Source: CAIVAT01 sp964387205
GTDB lineage: Bacteria; Bacteroidota; Bacteroidia; Bacteroidales; FEN-979
Length of the DNA stretch: 49,631 nt
Reading direction: 5' to 3'
Assembly: GCA_964387205.1 (NCBI GenBank)
Contig: CAYLVY010000009.1
Location: forward strand, 1 to 49,631
Under the pieces are notes generated by a model, which worked only from the letters and a program-made list of their open reading frames with translations, searched no databases and had not been told where the DNA came from. The translations under genes and the position numbers were made by a program. This document shows positions 37,236 through 46,336 of the stretch, in pieces. Numbering within the stretch: the stretch's first letter is position 1; each line of letters starts with the position of its first letter.

Positions 37236-39377
37236 CTATTTTTGGTTTTCTTCTATGAGTATCCTGGCAATGATGGCATCCCAGATATAGTTGGGAGGAC
37301 AATTAAGGACTTCATTATCAGGACTGTAAGATTCCCAAAAATTATGATTTTTCGATAACTGAACCGAAACGGCATTGGTCAGCCTGGTCGCAAGTTCTTT
37401 GGCCTGCGCGTGATAACCATATTTTTTCAGACCATCATACACCATGTAATTCCAGAGCAACCAGACCGGTCCGTTCCATTTGCAGCAATAGTCGACCGAA
37501 GGATTGTACCACTCGTCCCGGGCCGAAAGGGTCGGTACTCCATAACGTCGCCAGAACCGGCTGGTATCAGTCAGGGATTCCAACAGTTTTGCTGCACGAT
37601 CCTTCGGCGCTGCTTCTGCCCATAAAGGTAATAAGCCGATGATCTCCTGCCTTCTAAGGTCACGGGTTAGAAAGTGGAAAGAGTGGTCTTGTTTGTTGAC
37701 TGAATAGTAAAAACCCGTTGAATCATCCCACATTCGCCTGTTCATCAGCATTGCGGTACTGTCGGCCAGCTTTTTCCACCGGGTTTGATCGGCTGACTTG
37801 CCCAGTAAACCAGCCATTTCAGATAGACTTCTTGCCTCCTTGATCATCATCAGTGTCAGATCCAGGCACTCCAGTTCATCGGAAATGTCTTCCTTATCCA
37901 CATCAAGATATCTTTCAGCCGATACCTGGAAGACAGCATTGTACCAATCCCTGACATTTTCAATGATCCCGTAAGGGCCCCATTCGAAGGTGCCGTCCTG
38001 ATCAGTATCGCGATTAAGCATCAGCCAGCGGAAATAGCGTTCGCCTGATGCATAGGCATCCGCCAGAAACTGGCGGTCGTTGCTGATCCTGAACAACTCG
38101 AGGTTGATCCAGTTGAAAAATGGGGCGGAGGTGGTACTCATGTTCTTATGCGGGTAATCCTGCATTCCCCTGGGGCCATGACGGTATGCGATCAGGCCGT
38201 CCTCCCGCTGCTGGTCCATATAAATCCGCTGAGAACCCTGTGCCGAAGCCGGATCGAGGTAGCCATAGGCCATCATGGTAAGGGATTCGTGCAGTACCTG
38301 ATGACCATGGCCCCACCCCCACAGGGGATTACGGGAAAATACATAGAAATTGTGCCGGGCTTGCCCGGTGGGAGGGAGCATACAACCGCGGGCGAGATTG
38401 AAAGCGCTCAAATAGATCAGTTTGTGGGAGATATCCGTGAACCTGATGCGGGGAATCCTGGAGAAGAGGATCAGGTTGTCTTCAAAATACTGACGGAGCA
38501 TGAGGTTTTTTGCCGTCTCAACCGTTTCCAGAAGTTTGGCAACAGGTTCCTTCTGATCCTGAAATCCGCGGAGATACCGGAGGGTGATCAGTTCTCCCGG
38601 TTTGATTCTCTTCTTCAATTGCAGTACAATGAAGTCATGAAAACCATCCGTTTGGCCATTCAGTGTATCGGATCGACCGGGAGCGTAGTGGTCTGTTTTG
38701 ATCAGCGTATAGAAATCATCCATATTGCCACGATATGCCCCGTAAGAATCAGCTTTCGGAAAGGATGTGAAAAAATCCCTGACCTGCGTGGGATATCCAT
38801 ACTCTGTCTTCAGGCTGCTGATCAGCCGGTAAGGAGATTCATACCGCCGTGTAAGATATCCACTGTTTTCGCTAAGAAATCTTTCCACGCCAAGAGAATC
38901 ATTACCCATCTCCAGAATTGGATAAACCGCAACATCATGAGGCTTTTGCCCGGTATTTCTGATCTCCAGGCTGACCATCGCCACTGAAGAACTATAGACA
39001 AAGAAAGTTTCCTTCACCTTGATATCACGGAATGGTTCATATTCAATGACAGCCATGTCGGGAAAAGAGAATTTTACCACCGGTCTGGTGAGAAATTCAG
39101 CGATCCGCGGAATTACCACATCATCCACTTTCCATAGCGTAAAAATCCTTCCGGCACGGTCTGAGGAGTAATTCAGGGGCTGATCCGACGAATAGTAATC
39201 CATCTTGTAAGCTTTATCGCCATACAGCGTGGCGCGCCGAATGGAGGCCGCGTAGGTGGTGTAAAGCGGATCGCCGGCAGATGCCTCTATCCTGACAAAA
39301 TCTTCCACCGGTTTGAATTGCTGGCACCATAAACCTATGGGCATTATCAGTAAAGGAAGGATGGGAATCAGTCTCAT
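37236..39377 (-). CDS. GH63/GH37-like (alpha/alpha)6 glycosidase, exported, paralogue 1
   Basis: The start is ATG 39377, supported by a strong ribosome site and a signal peptide (MRLIPILPLLIMPIGLWCQQ); an in-frame start 21 bases upstream is rejected. About 713 residues: an N-terminal beta-sandwich (about 30-280) and an (alpha/alpha)6 barrel (about 310-705). Barrel motifs WGWGHGHQVLHES, FEWGPYGIIENVRDW, KWNGPVWLLWNY and NFWESYSPDN match inverting glucosidases of GH63/GH37 (mannosylglycerate hydrolase, YgjK and trehalase relatives), in which an Asp and a Glu catalyse; the Glu in FWESYS is the candidate base. The substrate is unknown, but alpha-glucose or alpha-mannose linkages would fit. The gene at 40023-42101 encodes a paralogue. 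Confidence 0.85.
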   Translation of the reverse strand: MRLIPILPLLIMPIGLWCQQFKPVEDFVRIEASAGDPLYTTYAASIRRATLYGDKAYKMDYYSSDQPLNYSSDRAGRIFTLWKVDDVVIPRIAEFLTRPVVKFSFPDMAVIEYEPFRDIKVKETFFVYSSSVAMVSLEIRNTGQKPHDVAVYPILEMGNDSLGVERFLSENSGYLTRRYESPYRLISSLKTEYGYPTQVRDFFTSFPKADSYGAYRGNMDDFYTLIKTDHYAPGRSDTLNGQTDGFHDFIVLQLKKRIKPGELITLRYLRGFQDQKEPVAKLLETVETAKNLMLRQYFEDNLILFSRIPRIRFTDISHKLIYLSAFNLARGCMLPPTGQARHNFYVFSRNPLWGWGHGHQVLHESLTMMAYGYLDPASAQGSQRIYMDQQREDGLIAYRHGPRGMQDYPHKNMSTTSAPFFNWINLELFRISNDRQFLADAYASGERYFRWLMLNRDTDQDGTFEWGPYGIIENVRDWYNAVFQVSAERYLDVDKEDISDELECLDLTLMMIKEARSLSEMAGLLGKSADQTRWKKLADSTAMLMNRRMWDDSTGFYYSVNKQDHSFHFLTRDLRRQEIIGLLPLWAEAAPKDRAAKLLESLTDTSRFWRRYGVPTLSARDEWYNPSVDYCCKWNGPVWLLWNYMVYDGLKKYGYHAQAKELATRLTNAVSVQLSKNHNFWESYSPDNEVLNCPPNYIWDAIIARILIEENQK

Positions 39378-39381
39378 AATT

Positions 39382-39387
39382 TCCTCC
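39382..39387 (-). promoter_or_regulatory. Strong ribosome binding site deciding a start
   Basis: GGAGGA on the minus strand lies four bases before ATG 39377. Such a strong Shine-Dalgarno site is unusual in this window, where most starts lack one, and it fixes the start of the GH63-like gene. Confidence 0.7.
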
Positions 39388-39409
39388 GGATTGAGCATTA
39401 TTTGCCGGA

Positions 39410-39417
39410 CAAAATTA
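39410..39417 (-). promoter_or_regulatory. Candidate -7 promoter element for GH63-like paralogue 1
   Basis: TAATTTTG on the minus strand matches TAnnTTTG, 32 bases before ATG 39377. It forms a tight divergent pair with the element at 39443-39450, so one regulator could affect both genes. Confidence 0.55.
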
Positions 39418-39442
39418 GCAATTTCCGCATGGCGGATTCTGC

Positions 39443-39450
39443 TAACTTTG
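39443..39450 (+). promoter_or_regulatory. Candidate -7 promoter element for the AhpD-like gene
   Basis: TAACTTTG matches TAnnTTTG, about 20 bases before ATG 39470. Confidence 0.55.
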
Positions 39451-39469
39451 CCGCAAAAACAACTTCACT

Positions 39470-40000
39470 ATGGCACTTATCAAAACAATGGAAAAAGATG
39501 AGGCAACGGGTTTAGTGGCCGATATCTATGAGAACATGGTCAATACCCTGGGCTTCATCCCCAATGCTTTCAAACTTTTCAGCACCAGTCCGCACCTGCT
39601 TGAGGCTTCGATCCATAATCTTGGCTACTTCATGCGTCATAAAACCCTCGGAGGTAAACTGCTGGCATTGATCAGGCTGCTGGTCTCTGAGCAGGAAACC
39701 TGCGAATACTGTGTCAATGCCAACGCCGGAATATTGCTCCAGTATGGAGTTCTTCCGGAACACCTGACCGGCATCAAAGCCGATCCTTCCACCGCCCCGC
39801 TGGAGCCACGGGAAGTGGCCATGCTGCTGTTTGTCCTTAAACTGGTCAGGGATGCACGCAGCATTACACCTGAAGAAGTTCAGACACTTCGTGATCAGGG
39901 CTGGAGCGACGCAGAGATACTGGAAGCCTCCTTTCACGGTACCTCGCAGGTGGGTTCCGACAAACTCTTCAATGCTTTCCGGATCGAATCGGATTTCTGA
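39470..40000 (+). CDS. AhpD/carboxymuconolactone-decarboxylase-fold protein
   Basis: A 176-residue all-helical protein of the CMD/AhpD superfamily, peroxidase-related branch. The redox motif CEYCVNANAG (Cys78, Cys81) sits after the helix GGKLLALIRLLVSEQ. In AhpD-type peroxidases a His follows the second Cys a few residues on; here the motif continues NANAG without that His, so alkylhydroperoxidase activity is uncertain. ITPEEVQTLRDQGWSDAEI is the usual second-half signature. Probable role: small-molecule or disulfide redox chemistry in the cytoplasm. It is the only plus-strand gene between two paralogous GH63-like genes and has its own promoter-like motif, so it looks like an insertion into that locus. 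Confidence 0.88.
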   Translation: MALIKTMEKDEATGLVADIYENMVNTLGFIPNAFKLFSTSPHLLEASIHNLGYFMRHKTLGGKLLALIRLLVSEQETCEYCVNANAGILLQYGVLPEHLTGIKADPSTAPLEPREVAMLLFVLKLVRDARSITPEEVQTLRDQGWSDAEILEASFHGTSQVGSDKLFNAFRIESDF

Positions 40001-40022
40001 TATTTATTTATAAATCTGTCGA

Positions 40023-42101
40023 TTACTTTCCGGTCATGAACCCTATCACGGTACCTGCCCAGATGTAACTTCGGTTCCAACCGGCCTGCCGGTCATCTGC
40101 ACTGTAAAACTCCCAGAAAGTGTGATCTTTCCTGAGGTGGTAGATCATATTGTCCATCACCCGGCCTGCCAGTTGGTTGGCAACGGATTTATATCCATAA
40201 TCCAATAATCCTCTATAAATCAGATAATTCCACTGAACCCATACAGGTCCGTTCCAATAACCTATGGGACAGTAATAAGGATGGCTGGCAGTCAGGGAAG
40301 GAATCCCGAACCGGCGCCAGAAATGGGTGGAATCGGTGAGCACGCTTACAAGTGAAGCCGCCCTGATGCTGTCCGGAATACCTGCCCAAAGAGGAAGAAA
40401 ACCGATGATCTCCATAATTTTCAGGTCGTTTTTACCCCGGAAAGTGAAGGTCTGATCATTACGGTTGATATTGTAGTAAAAGTTGGTCGCCGGATCCCAC
40501 ATACTACCGTCGACCTTCTCTTTGATGGCCTGTGCCCTGCGTAACCATTCCCCTGCTTCAATTGTTTTTCCCAATCCATCGGCCATTTTCGACAGGCAAA
40601 GGGCCTCCATAACCAGCATCGAGTTGAGATCCGGCCCTTCGAAATTAGATGCCCATCCCACCTTGTCCCAGACAGCAACCCGTGCATCCCTCACTGATTC
40701 GAGCTCGGCGTGTCCTCCCCATTCACATAAACCGTTGTGGTTGGAATCTCTTTGGGTTATAAAGTACTCATAAAGTTTTCTGCCGGATTGATAGGCCTCC
40801 TTGAGAAACCTCCTGTCCCGGGTAATTTGATAAATTTCAAGGCTGGTATAGCTGAACCAGGGGGCAGAGGTTGTGGAGATCCCTTTCGTTTCAATCGTCT
40901 CATCGAGGTATGGCCCCGTGCGGTAATTGATATATCCGTCGCTGCGTTGCCGTTCCATGAAAACCCTCTGTGAATTCATCGCTCCTTCAGGATCCATCAG
41001 CGCATAAAACGGCATCGTAAGGCTCTCATGAAATACCTGTCCGCCATAACCCCAACCCCATCGGGGTTCCCTTGAAAAAACATAATAAGGAACATGACAG
41101 GCCCCTTCAGGCGGCATCATGCATTGTCGCATGAGCGAAAATGCACTGATATACAATAGTTTGTGATCATTGTCAGGGAAATCCCGGAGAGGAATGGCGC
41201 TGTATGCCGCACGGCTCCGGGTCACCACTTCCTGCAGCGAAAGGTTGAGCAGAGTTTCAGTTCCGGAAAGAATACCGGGATGCGGCACGATCCTTTCGGG
41301 ATTCACTTCCGTAACCATTCTGATCCTCGTTACATCACCCGGGTAAAGGGTAACAGTTCTGTGTCGAATAACTCCCTGAATGGCTGAAGATTTTTTATGC
41401 AACGGAAACCAGGATTGGATGAGGGGCTCCAGCAAATCATCCTCCTCATCATATACATCTGAAGGGATCGTCCGGGCAAATACTTTACCATTCATGGTAA
41501 TGGTGCCGGATAAGCTCCACCTGCAATTGAACCTTTCCTCCAATGGGATCTGATGCTGATGCATCCAGGGATCCCGGGGCTTGAAGAGCGGAAATCCAAA
41601 AGTCTCCGCTCCGGTTTTCCTGATCCGCACCGCAGTGTCTGATGAAGGGAAGAATAGATAGGGATGCAGGGTCACCGTGAGAGGCCGGTTGCCCGTGTTC
41701 TCCAGACGGTACTCGGCCAGGGCTGCGCAGGAACTGTACACTGCAAAAAACAGGTCAACTTTCAGATCTTTCAATGGTCGGTAAGAGAGTTCGGCCAGGT
41801 CACTCAAGGAGGTGGTAATCACAGGTTCTTCATAAAGTTCGCCGACTTTGTACAACAATCGGTCAGCTATCTGAAAAGCCATACCAAAACCGGGTCCGGT
41901 GGCGGATATGAAAGCAATGCCTGAGGATTCATCATTCCACAACAACTGGTAGCCCTGATCGCTCAGGTAAGAGGTGCGTTCCGGCGGAGCCGCATAAACT
42001 GTATATAAAGGATCAAGGCGTGTGGCCCTGATGGAGGTGATATCCTGCGCTTTTGCAAGGAATGGAATGGCAAAAAGAAGGAAAAGACATCTCTTTTTCA
42101 T
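40023..42101 (-). CDS. GH63/GH37-like (alpha/alpha)6 glycosidase, exported, paralogue 2
   Basis: 692 residues with a signal peptide (MKKRCLFLLFAIPFLAKAQ). It shares the plan of the 37236-39377 protein: N-terminal beta-sandwich (about 25-295) and (alpha/alpha)6 barrel (about 310-690). Barrel motifs line up one by one: WGWGYGGQVFHES (348-360), CEWGGHAELESVRDA (459-473), YWNGPVWVQWNY (615-626) and FWEFYSADD (662-670, candidate base Glu664). The two copies have diverged strongly in the N-terminal domain, so substrates may differ. It starts 10 bases after the stop of the 1183-residue protein gene and ends 22 bases from the convergent AhpD-like gene. It is the last gene of a HAD, debranching-like, GH63-like run. 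Confidence 0.85.
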   Translation of the reverse strand: MKKRCLFLLFAIPFLAKAQDITSIRATRLDPLYTVYAAPPERTSYLSDQGYQLLWNDESSGIAFISATGPGFGMAFQIADRLLYKVGELYEEPVITTSLSDLAELSYRPLKDLKVDLFFAVYSSCAALAEYRLENTGNRPLTVTLHPYLFFPSSDTAVRIRKTGAETFGFPLFKPRDPWMHQHQIPLEERFNCRWSLSGTITMNGKVFARTIPSDVYDEEDDLLEPLIQSWFPLHKKSSAIQGVIRHRTVTLYPGDVTRIRMVTEVNPERIVPHPGILSGTETLLNLSLQEVVTRSRAAYSAIPLRDFPDNDHKLLYISAFSLMRQCMMPPEGACHVPYYVFSREPRWGWGYGGQVFHESLTMPFYALMDPEGAMNSQRVFMERQRSDGYINYRTGPYLDETIETKGISTTSAPWFSYTSLEIYQITRDRRFLKEAYQSGRKLYEYFITQRDSNHNGLCEWGGHAELESVRDARVAVWDKVGWASNFEGPDLNSMLVMEALCLSKMADGLGKTIEAGEWLRRAQAIKEKVDGSMWDPATNFYYNINRNDQTFTFRGKNDLKIMEIIGFLPLWAGIPDSIRAASLVSVLTDSTHFWRRFGIPSLTASHPYYCPIGYWNGPVWVQWNYLIYRGLLDYGYKSVANQLAGRVMDNMIYHLRKDHTFWEFYSADDRQAGWNRSYIWAGTVIGFMTGK

Positions 42102-42111
42102 GTTTCATGAT

Positions 42112-45100
42112 TTATCGGCCAGCACTCGGATCAGGATTCAGTTTCCAGATAAGTGTTTCAGTTTTGTATTTTTTTTCTGATGGTGAAAAGGTGACCTTCC
42201 ATTGGGAAACCTTGGTGTGCTGGTTGTTGAGGACTAGATTTCCGGAAATGGGAGTGACCGGTGCGGATGACCAGAGCCGGATATCATCTGTGGTATTGCT
42301 AAGTCCCTCTACCAGAGCGGTCAGGGTATTTCCCGAAAGGCGTGAACTGAGAATACGCAGTCCTTCCGGGGCATCTCCCGGCCTGGCATCCCTTAAGGCC
42401 GGTAACAGACTGACACCGGAGGAATGGGGTACCGTCAGCGTCACGGGTGCTTCCAGGGAAAATGCCAGCATCAGGTTCATGGCGTCGGGCAGGGTAATGA
42501 CCGCTCCCGGTATATCCTTTCCATTCAGATGTATCTTCCCGAAATGGGTACCAGCCGGAAAATATGGCATGAACTCAACACGGAGTGGCACGCCAGCATC
42601 AGGATTGAAATGGAATATGGTGGCGGTATCACCCCGGTACATGGAAAAACCGATGCGCCTGTTACCGATCCGGATATTGTCCGCTTTCAGAGAATCCCAG
42701 TTTGCCGGGATATTGGGCGCCAAAACCAGCTTTGGGTATGTGGCATCAACTTTCAGCCCAAGCATACCTTCAATGGCGGGTTGCAATATCATGGTCTCCG
42801 ACCAGCATTGATGCGGGCAAACCCCGGATGGTTCGTACCGGGAACCATTCAGTACCTCTTCGGCGAAACCAAGTCCCCAATGGCGATAGATATTCAGATT
42901 ATTCATCATATGGGTAAAACCATTGATGCCGTTTCCGACCGTGTAGGCTGACAGCGAAGCCCAGCCCGTGAAGAGTGGCCAGACGCTTCCGTAATGATAG
43001 CCTGCTGGCCGGAACCAGGGGTGATCCTCCTTTAAAATCCTGACGCCCCAGTTGGTGCTGAAAGCGTTTCCTGCATATTCATAATTGCATGCTACACTCT
43101 TTTCCAGGTCGGTCATACGGAAATAAACCGGGACCGCGGGCAGGATAGTCTGGACATTCCGGAAGGTCTTATCTTTATCCATTCCATGGGAGAAGAATTT
43201 CATTTTATCGTTCCAGAACAGGGTATTAATTAAACGATACTGTTCCTGAACTTCCTGCTTATAGAAGTCAGCATCAGGATCTTTCATGAAATCAGCCATT
43301 AGAGCTGCTTCCCGCAGTGCCGCCCCCCATGATCCGGCCATATAAATGGTGGCATGAGCCCCAAACAATTTGCCTCCTTCCACCCAGCCGTGTCCGACAT
43401 TCGTGTTCTCGATCAGCTTATCCTGATCGGTATCGGTGGACAGGCAGAACCGTATCGCACTTTTAATATATGGCCATGTTTCACGGATAAATGCTGTGTC
43501 ATGGGAGTGACGGAAATACCTGCCTGCAAGGACTAGGTACAAAGGAGTAGCGTCTGCAGCATCGTAATGGATCAAACCGGAAGTACTTGCCTCATGGAAG
43601 ATCTTTCCTGTAAGATCCTGATATTTATTAAAAAAGGTTAGTTGCGACCTGACTTTCTCAAAGTCGCCATAATCGAGCAATGCCAATCCGCTCCATTGTG
43701 CATCGCGTCCGAAGTACCAACCGTAACCCGGCCGGCCGTTAATGCCGTGGCCTCCGTCCCAACCCTTCCTGGTGGTGGAATATCCGGCTGTCAGCGCTTT
43801 CCCCATGCCGGGAGTGTGAATGAAAAACCGATCGGCGGAGGCCAGTGCCCACCGGTAACCCTCATTGAAATTGCGGTCGGGTGTGGTGATCAGCAGACTG
43901 TTCCGGAAAAGGTCATGGACATGAAGTTGAGCGGATTGTCTTATTTTTAAAGGATTTTCGAGTGCAAGGCTGAAATGGTGAACCGCGGAATCAATGCCTT
44001 CCACCGTGGCTGCAATCACCACGTCCAGGTTGTCGTTCATCCCGAGCGGCCATGTCATCAGGGTGGCCAACTCCGGTTTATCGGTAGATACGGGCAGAAA
44101 TCCTTTCGCTTTGCCCCCGTATTCAAACCTTTTGAATTGTCCTGCAAGAATAGATGCAGGTTTGCGGCTTGAGCCTGCCATCACGCAAAGATCTCCCGAA
44201 TGGTCACGGAACATCACCCATCCCTTATCATGATCTGCCGAATAACATACCGGGCCCGTGACTTTCTCCGAATAAGGCCACATCCGGCGCAATGAAGACC
44301 TGAACCTGATCACCAGTTCGGCTTCATACACACCGCGGTATTCGTAATGGACCACTCCCGCAGGATGGAGAGGATCGGCCACGATCACCTGCTTCAGGTA
44401 AGCCCTGGGAAACTTGTATAACCTCGAAAATTCTGAAGGATGGACGGTGATTTCCGGACGCTCATCCTCCAACCAGAAAATGGAATCCTTATTAGAAAAT
44501 TTTATTCCTGCCTGGTAATCACGCAAGGCCATGAAGGGATGGGACCAGATCTCATCGATCCCTCCTTTCTGACTTCCCATGATAAGTATCCGCTCCCCGG
44601 CCAGGTCATAGAAATCATCGGTGGCGAAATTTTTTTTCAGGGTAATCTCCGATTCTGTTTCAGGCCAGACAGCGGCAGGTGAAGGTAAACGTCCGGACTC
44701 TACGGTCACTGCTGTTTCTGAGCAGCGTGAAACGACAGCAGGCTCATAGTTCCAGTAATGTCCTTCATGTATGGAGGGCGCGGTCAGGTATCGAAGGCAG
44801 TTTTGAGTGAACCTTTTCAGGTGCTGGTGATTCCTGTTGGGTACAATGAAATCGAGATAGGCCCCTGCGGCCAGTGTTTTTCCGGTTCCATGGATAAATT
44901 CGGTGACCAGTTTTGAATCCTCCCGGAGGAATATATAGTCCCAATCCACAGCCACTATCCTTCCGGCATAGGGGAGAACCTTCCCGAAATATCCGGTTAC
45001 CGGGGTCAGGGTGTCAACCTGAGGAATCTGGACATAAGCCCCTCCGTTCAGGCCTTCAAAAACAGGATGGTCAAGGAAAGCGTGATAGCCGAGTCGTCGG

Positions 45101-45663
45101 CCATAGCCCTTGTCGGCACAAGGCTTCAGGCTATCGCTCATCATGGTGGTATCTATCCCGAGCCAGCGGACCAGGTGGGCTGCCTGCATCGTGAGCAACA
45201 GGTTGCCGCCGTTGTTCAGGTAAGATTTGATCCTTTCTGCCGCTGCTTTGCTCCATCCCATGCGTTGGCCTGCTTCAGGATCGATCCGGTGGATCCACAA
45301 CACGCTGACATTCCTGAGGATTTTTTTCTTCTTCTCCAATTGTTCCGGAGTAATATAAATACTTTGGAAACTGGTATCCAGGGCCAGGACTTCATAGGCA
45401 GCAAGGGTTTGCGGATCAGCGTTCCCGATGGGTGTCATACCCAGGAAACCTGCCAGCGGCTTCACTTGCTTTATCTTTTTTTCTTTTTTAGATGGGCTTA
45501 GCCTGATGGAGTGGTTTCGCCCGGTTTTTCCCTTGATCGCCTGGGAAAAACCTGCAACTGGCCCGGAAAAACTTACGAAAATCAGCAGCAAAGCCACGAA
45601 GGTATTTCGGTGCAACAGCTTTTGATTGTTTCGTTTCTGACTGGGGTAGTGAGGTTGGTTCAT
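42112..45663 (-). CDS. Large exported protein: GATase-like N-terminus plus debranching-enzyme-like (alpha/alpha)6 domain
   Basis: 1183 residues with a signal peptide after a long basic n-region (cleavage near GFSQ). Residues about 80-300 look like a class-I glutamine-amidotransferase/ThuA-like fold (NVSVLWIHRIDPE, AAERIKSYLNNGGNLLLTM), without a visible catalytic Cys. A large beta region (about 330-590) leads to an (alpha/alpha)6 barrel (about 600-1010) recalling the glucosidase half of glycogen debranching enzymes (GH133) and similar families: GWYFGRDAQWSGLAL, YDAADATPLYLVLAG, GHGWVEGGKLFGAHATIYM (candidate acid Glu762), YHYGSVWPLFTGW and GLGFAEEVLNG (Glu935 or Glu936). A C-terminal beta domain ends the protein. 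Its family was not recognised with certainty. The start overlaps the HAD stop by four bases (ATGA). Confidence 0.8.
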   Translation of the reverse strand: MNQPHYPSQKRNNQKLLHRNTFVALLLIFVSFSGPVAGFSQAIKGKTGRNHSIRLSPSKKEKKIKQVKPLAGFLGMTPIGNADPQTLAAYEVLALDTSFQSIYITPEQLEKKKKILRNVSVLWIHRIDPEAGQRMGWSKAAAERIKSYLNNGGNLLLTMQAAHLVRWLGIDTTMMSDSLKPCADKGYGRRLGYHAFLDHPVFEGLNGGAYVQIPQVDTLTPVTGYFGKVLPYAGRIVAVDWDYIFLREDSKLVTEFIHGTGKTLAAGAYLDFIVPNRNHQHLKRFTQNCLRYLTAPSIHEGHYWNYEPAVVSRCSETAVTVESGRLPSPAAVWPETESEITLKKNFATDDFYDLAGERILIMGSQKGGIDEIWSHPFMALRDYQAGIKFSNKDSIFWLEDERPEITVHPSEFSRLYKFPRAYLKQVIVADPLHPAGVVHYEYRGVYEAELVIRFRSSLRRMWPYSEKVTGPVCYSADHDKGWVMFRDHSGDLCVMAGSSRKPASILAGQFKRFEYGGKAKGFLPVSTDKPELATLMTWPLGMNDNLDVVIAATVEGIDSAVHHFSLALENPLKIRQSAQLHVHDLFRNSLLITTPDRNFNEGYRWALASADRFFIHTPGMGKALTAGYSTTRKGWDGGHGINGRPGYGWYFGRDAQWSGLALLDYGDFEKVRSQLTFFNKYQDLTGKIFHEASTSGLIHYDAADATPLYLVLAGRYFRHSHDTAFIRETWPYIKSAIRFCLSTDTDQDKLIENTNVGHGWVEGGKLFGAHATIYMAGSWGAALREAALMADFMKDPDADFYKQEVQEQYRLINTLFWNDKMKFFSHGMDKDKTFRNVQTILPAVPVYFRMTDLEKSVACNYEYAGNAFSTNWGVRILKEDHPWFRPAGYHYGSVWPLFTGWASLSAYTVGNGINGFTHMMNNLNIYRHWGLGFAEEVLNGSRYEPSGVCPHQCWSETMILQPAIEGMLGLKVDATYPKLVLAPNIPANWDSLKADNIRIGNRRIGFSMYRGDTATIFHFNPDAGVPLRVEFMPYFPAGTHFGKIHLNGKDIPGAVITLPDAMNLMLAFSLEAPVTLTVPHSSGVSLLPALRDARPGDAPEGLRILSSRLSGNTLTALVEGLSNTTDDIRLWSSAPVTPISGNLVLNNQHTKVSQWKVTFSPSEKKYKTETLIWKLNPDPSAGR

Positions 45664-46328
45664 CGTGAAAGGTCATTTTTTTGTATTCCGTTCAATAAAT
45701 CCGTCAATTGCTGCAATACGGGCACTTTTAATTCTTTTAGGCGCCTTTCACTATGATGCCCGTGAGAAACCAACAGGCAATTGATTCCCATTTCTCCGGC
45801 CACTTCCGCATCATGACGTGTGTCTCCGATGAACAATGTCTCCCGGAGCGGAAGGCCCAACTCAGCCACAAGCTTTCTGCCGGTCTCGGTTTTACCGCGA
45901 GCATAGTGATCATCAAGGCCTCTTATGAAGGAAAAATAGGATTTCACCCCGAGCTTTTCCGTTTCAGCCAGCAACTCGGCTTCTTCCCTTGCTGAAAGAA
46001 TATATTGTTCGCATCCCTTTTGCCTGAAATATTCCAGTACTTGCGGAACCTCAGGATGAAGTTTTGTTTCAAAATGACGCCCGTTGTATCGATGGATAAA
46101 CTCCATCCCTACCACATCAAAGGGCTCTTTTTCAAAATCATATCCCAGTTTTTCATAATAATACCTTACCGGAAAATCGAATACTTCCCTGTATTCGGCC
46201 AGGGTTTTCAATGGCAGTTTCCTTTCAGCCAGCATGGTATTCATCACCTCCACACAAAGCCAGGCATCATCGAGCAGGGTGCCGTTCCAATCCCAGATGA
46301 TCCGTGTATACCGGTTCAGTTCCAACAT
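45660..46328 (-). CDS. HAD family phosphatase (phosphoglycolate-phosphatase-like)
   Basis: Start chosen at ATG 46328 (222 residues); the frame extends 16 codons upstream but that part reads like leader sequence. HAD motifs: motif I IIWDWNGTLLDD with nucleophile Asp13; motif II Ser112 in LSARE; motif III Lys146 in GKTETG; motif IV FIGDTRHD with Asp169. The second motif-I Asp is Asn15, a variant found in a branch of PGP-like HAD proteins. Likely a sugar-phosphate or phosphoglycolate phosphatase in the cytoplasm. Its stop overlaps the start of the 1183-residue exported protein, so a cytoplasmic phosphatase is translationally coupled to a glycan-active enzyme. Confidence 0.9.
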   Translation of the reverse strand: MLELNRYTRIIWDWNGTLLDDAWLCVEVMNTMLAERKLPLKTLAEYREVFDFPVRYYYEKLGYDFEKEPFDVVGMEFIHRYNGRHFETKLHPEVPQVLEYFRQKGCEQYILSAREEAELLAETEKLGVKSYFSFIRGLDDHYARGKTETGRKLVAELGLPLRETLFIGDTRHDAEVAGEMGINCLLVSHGHHSERRLKELKVPVLQQLTDLLNGIQKNDLSR

Positions 46329-46336
46329 ATTTCTGT

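Noticed and set aside
38148..38987. Plus-strand open frame of about 280 codons
   Set aside because: Antisense to the GH63-like gene; composition and lack of motifs mark it as a shadow.
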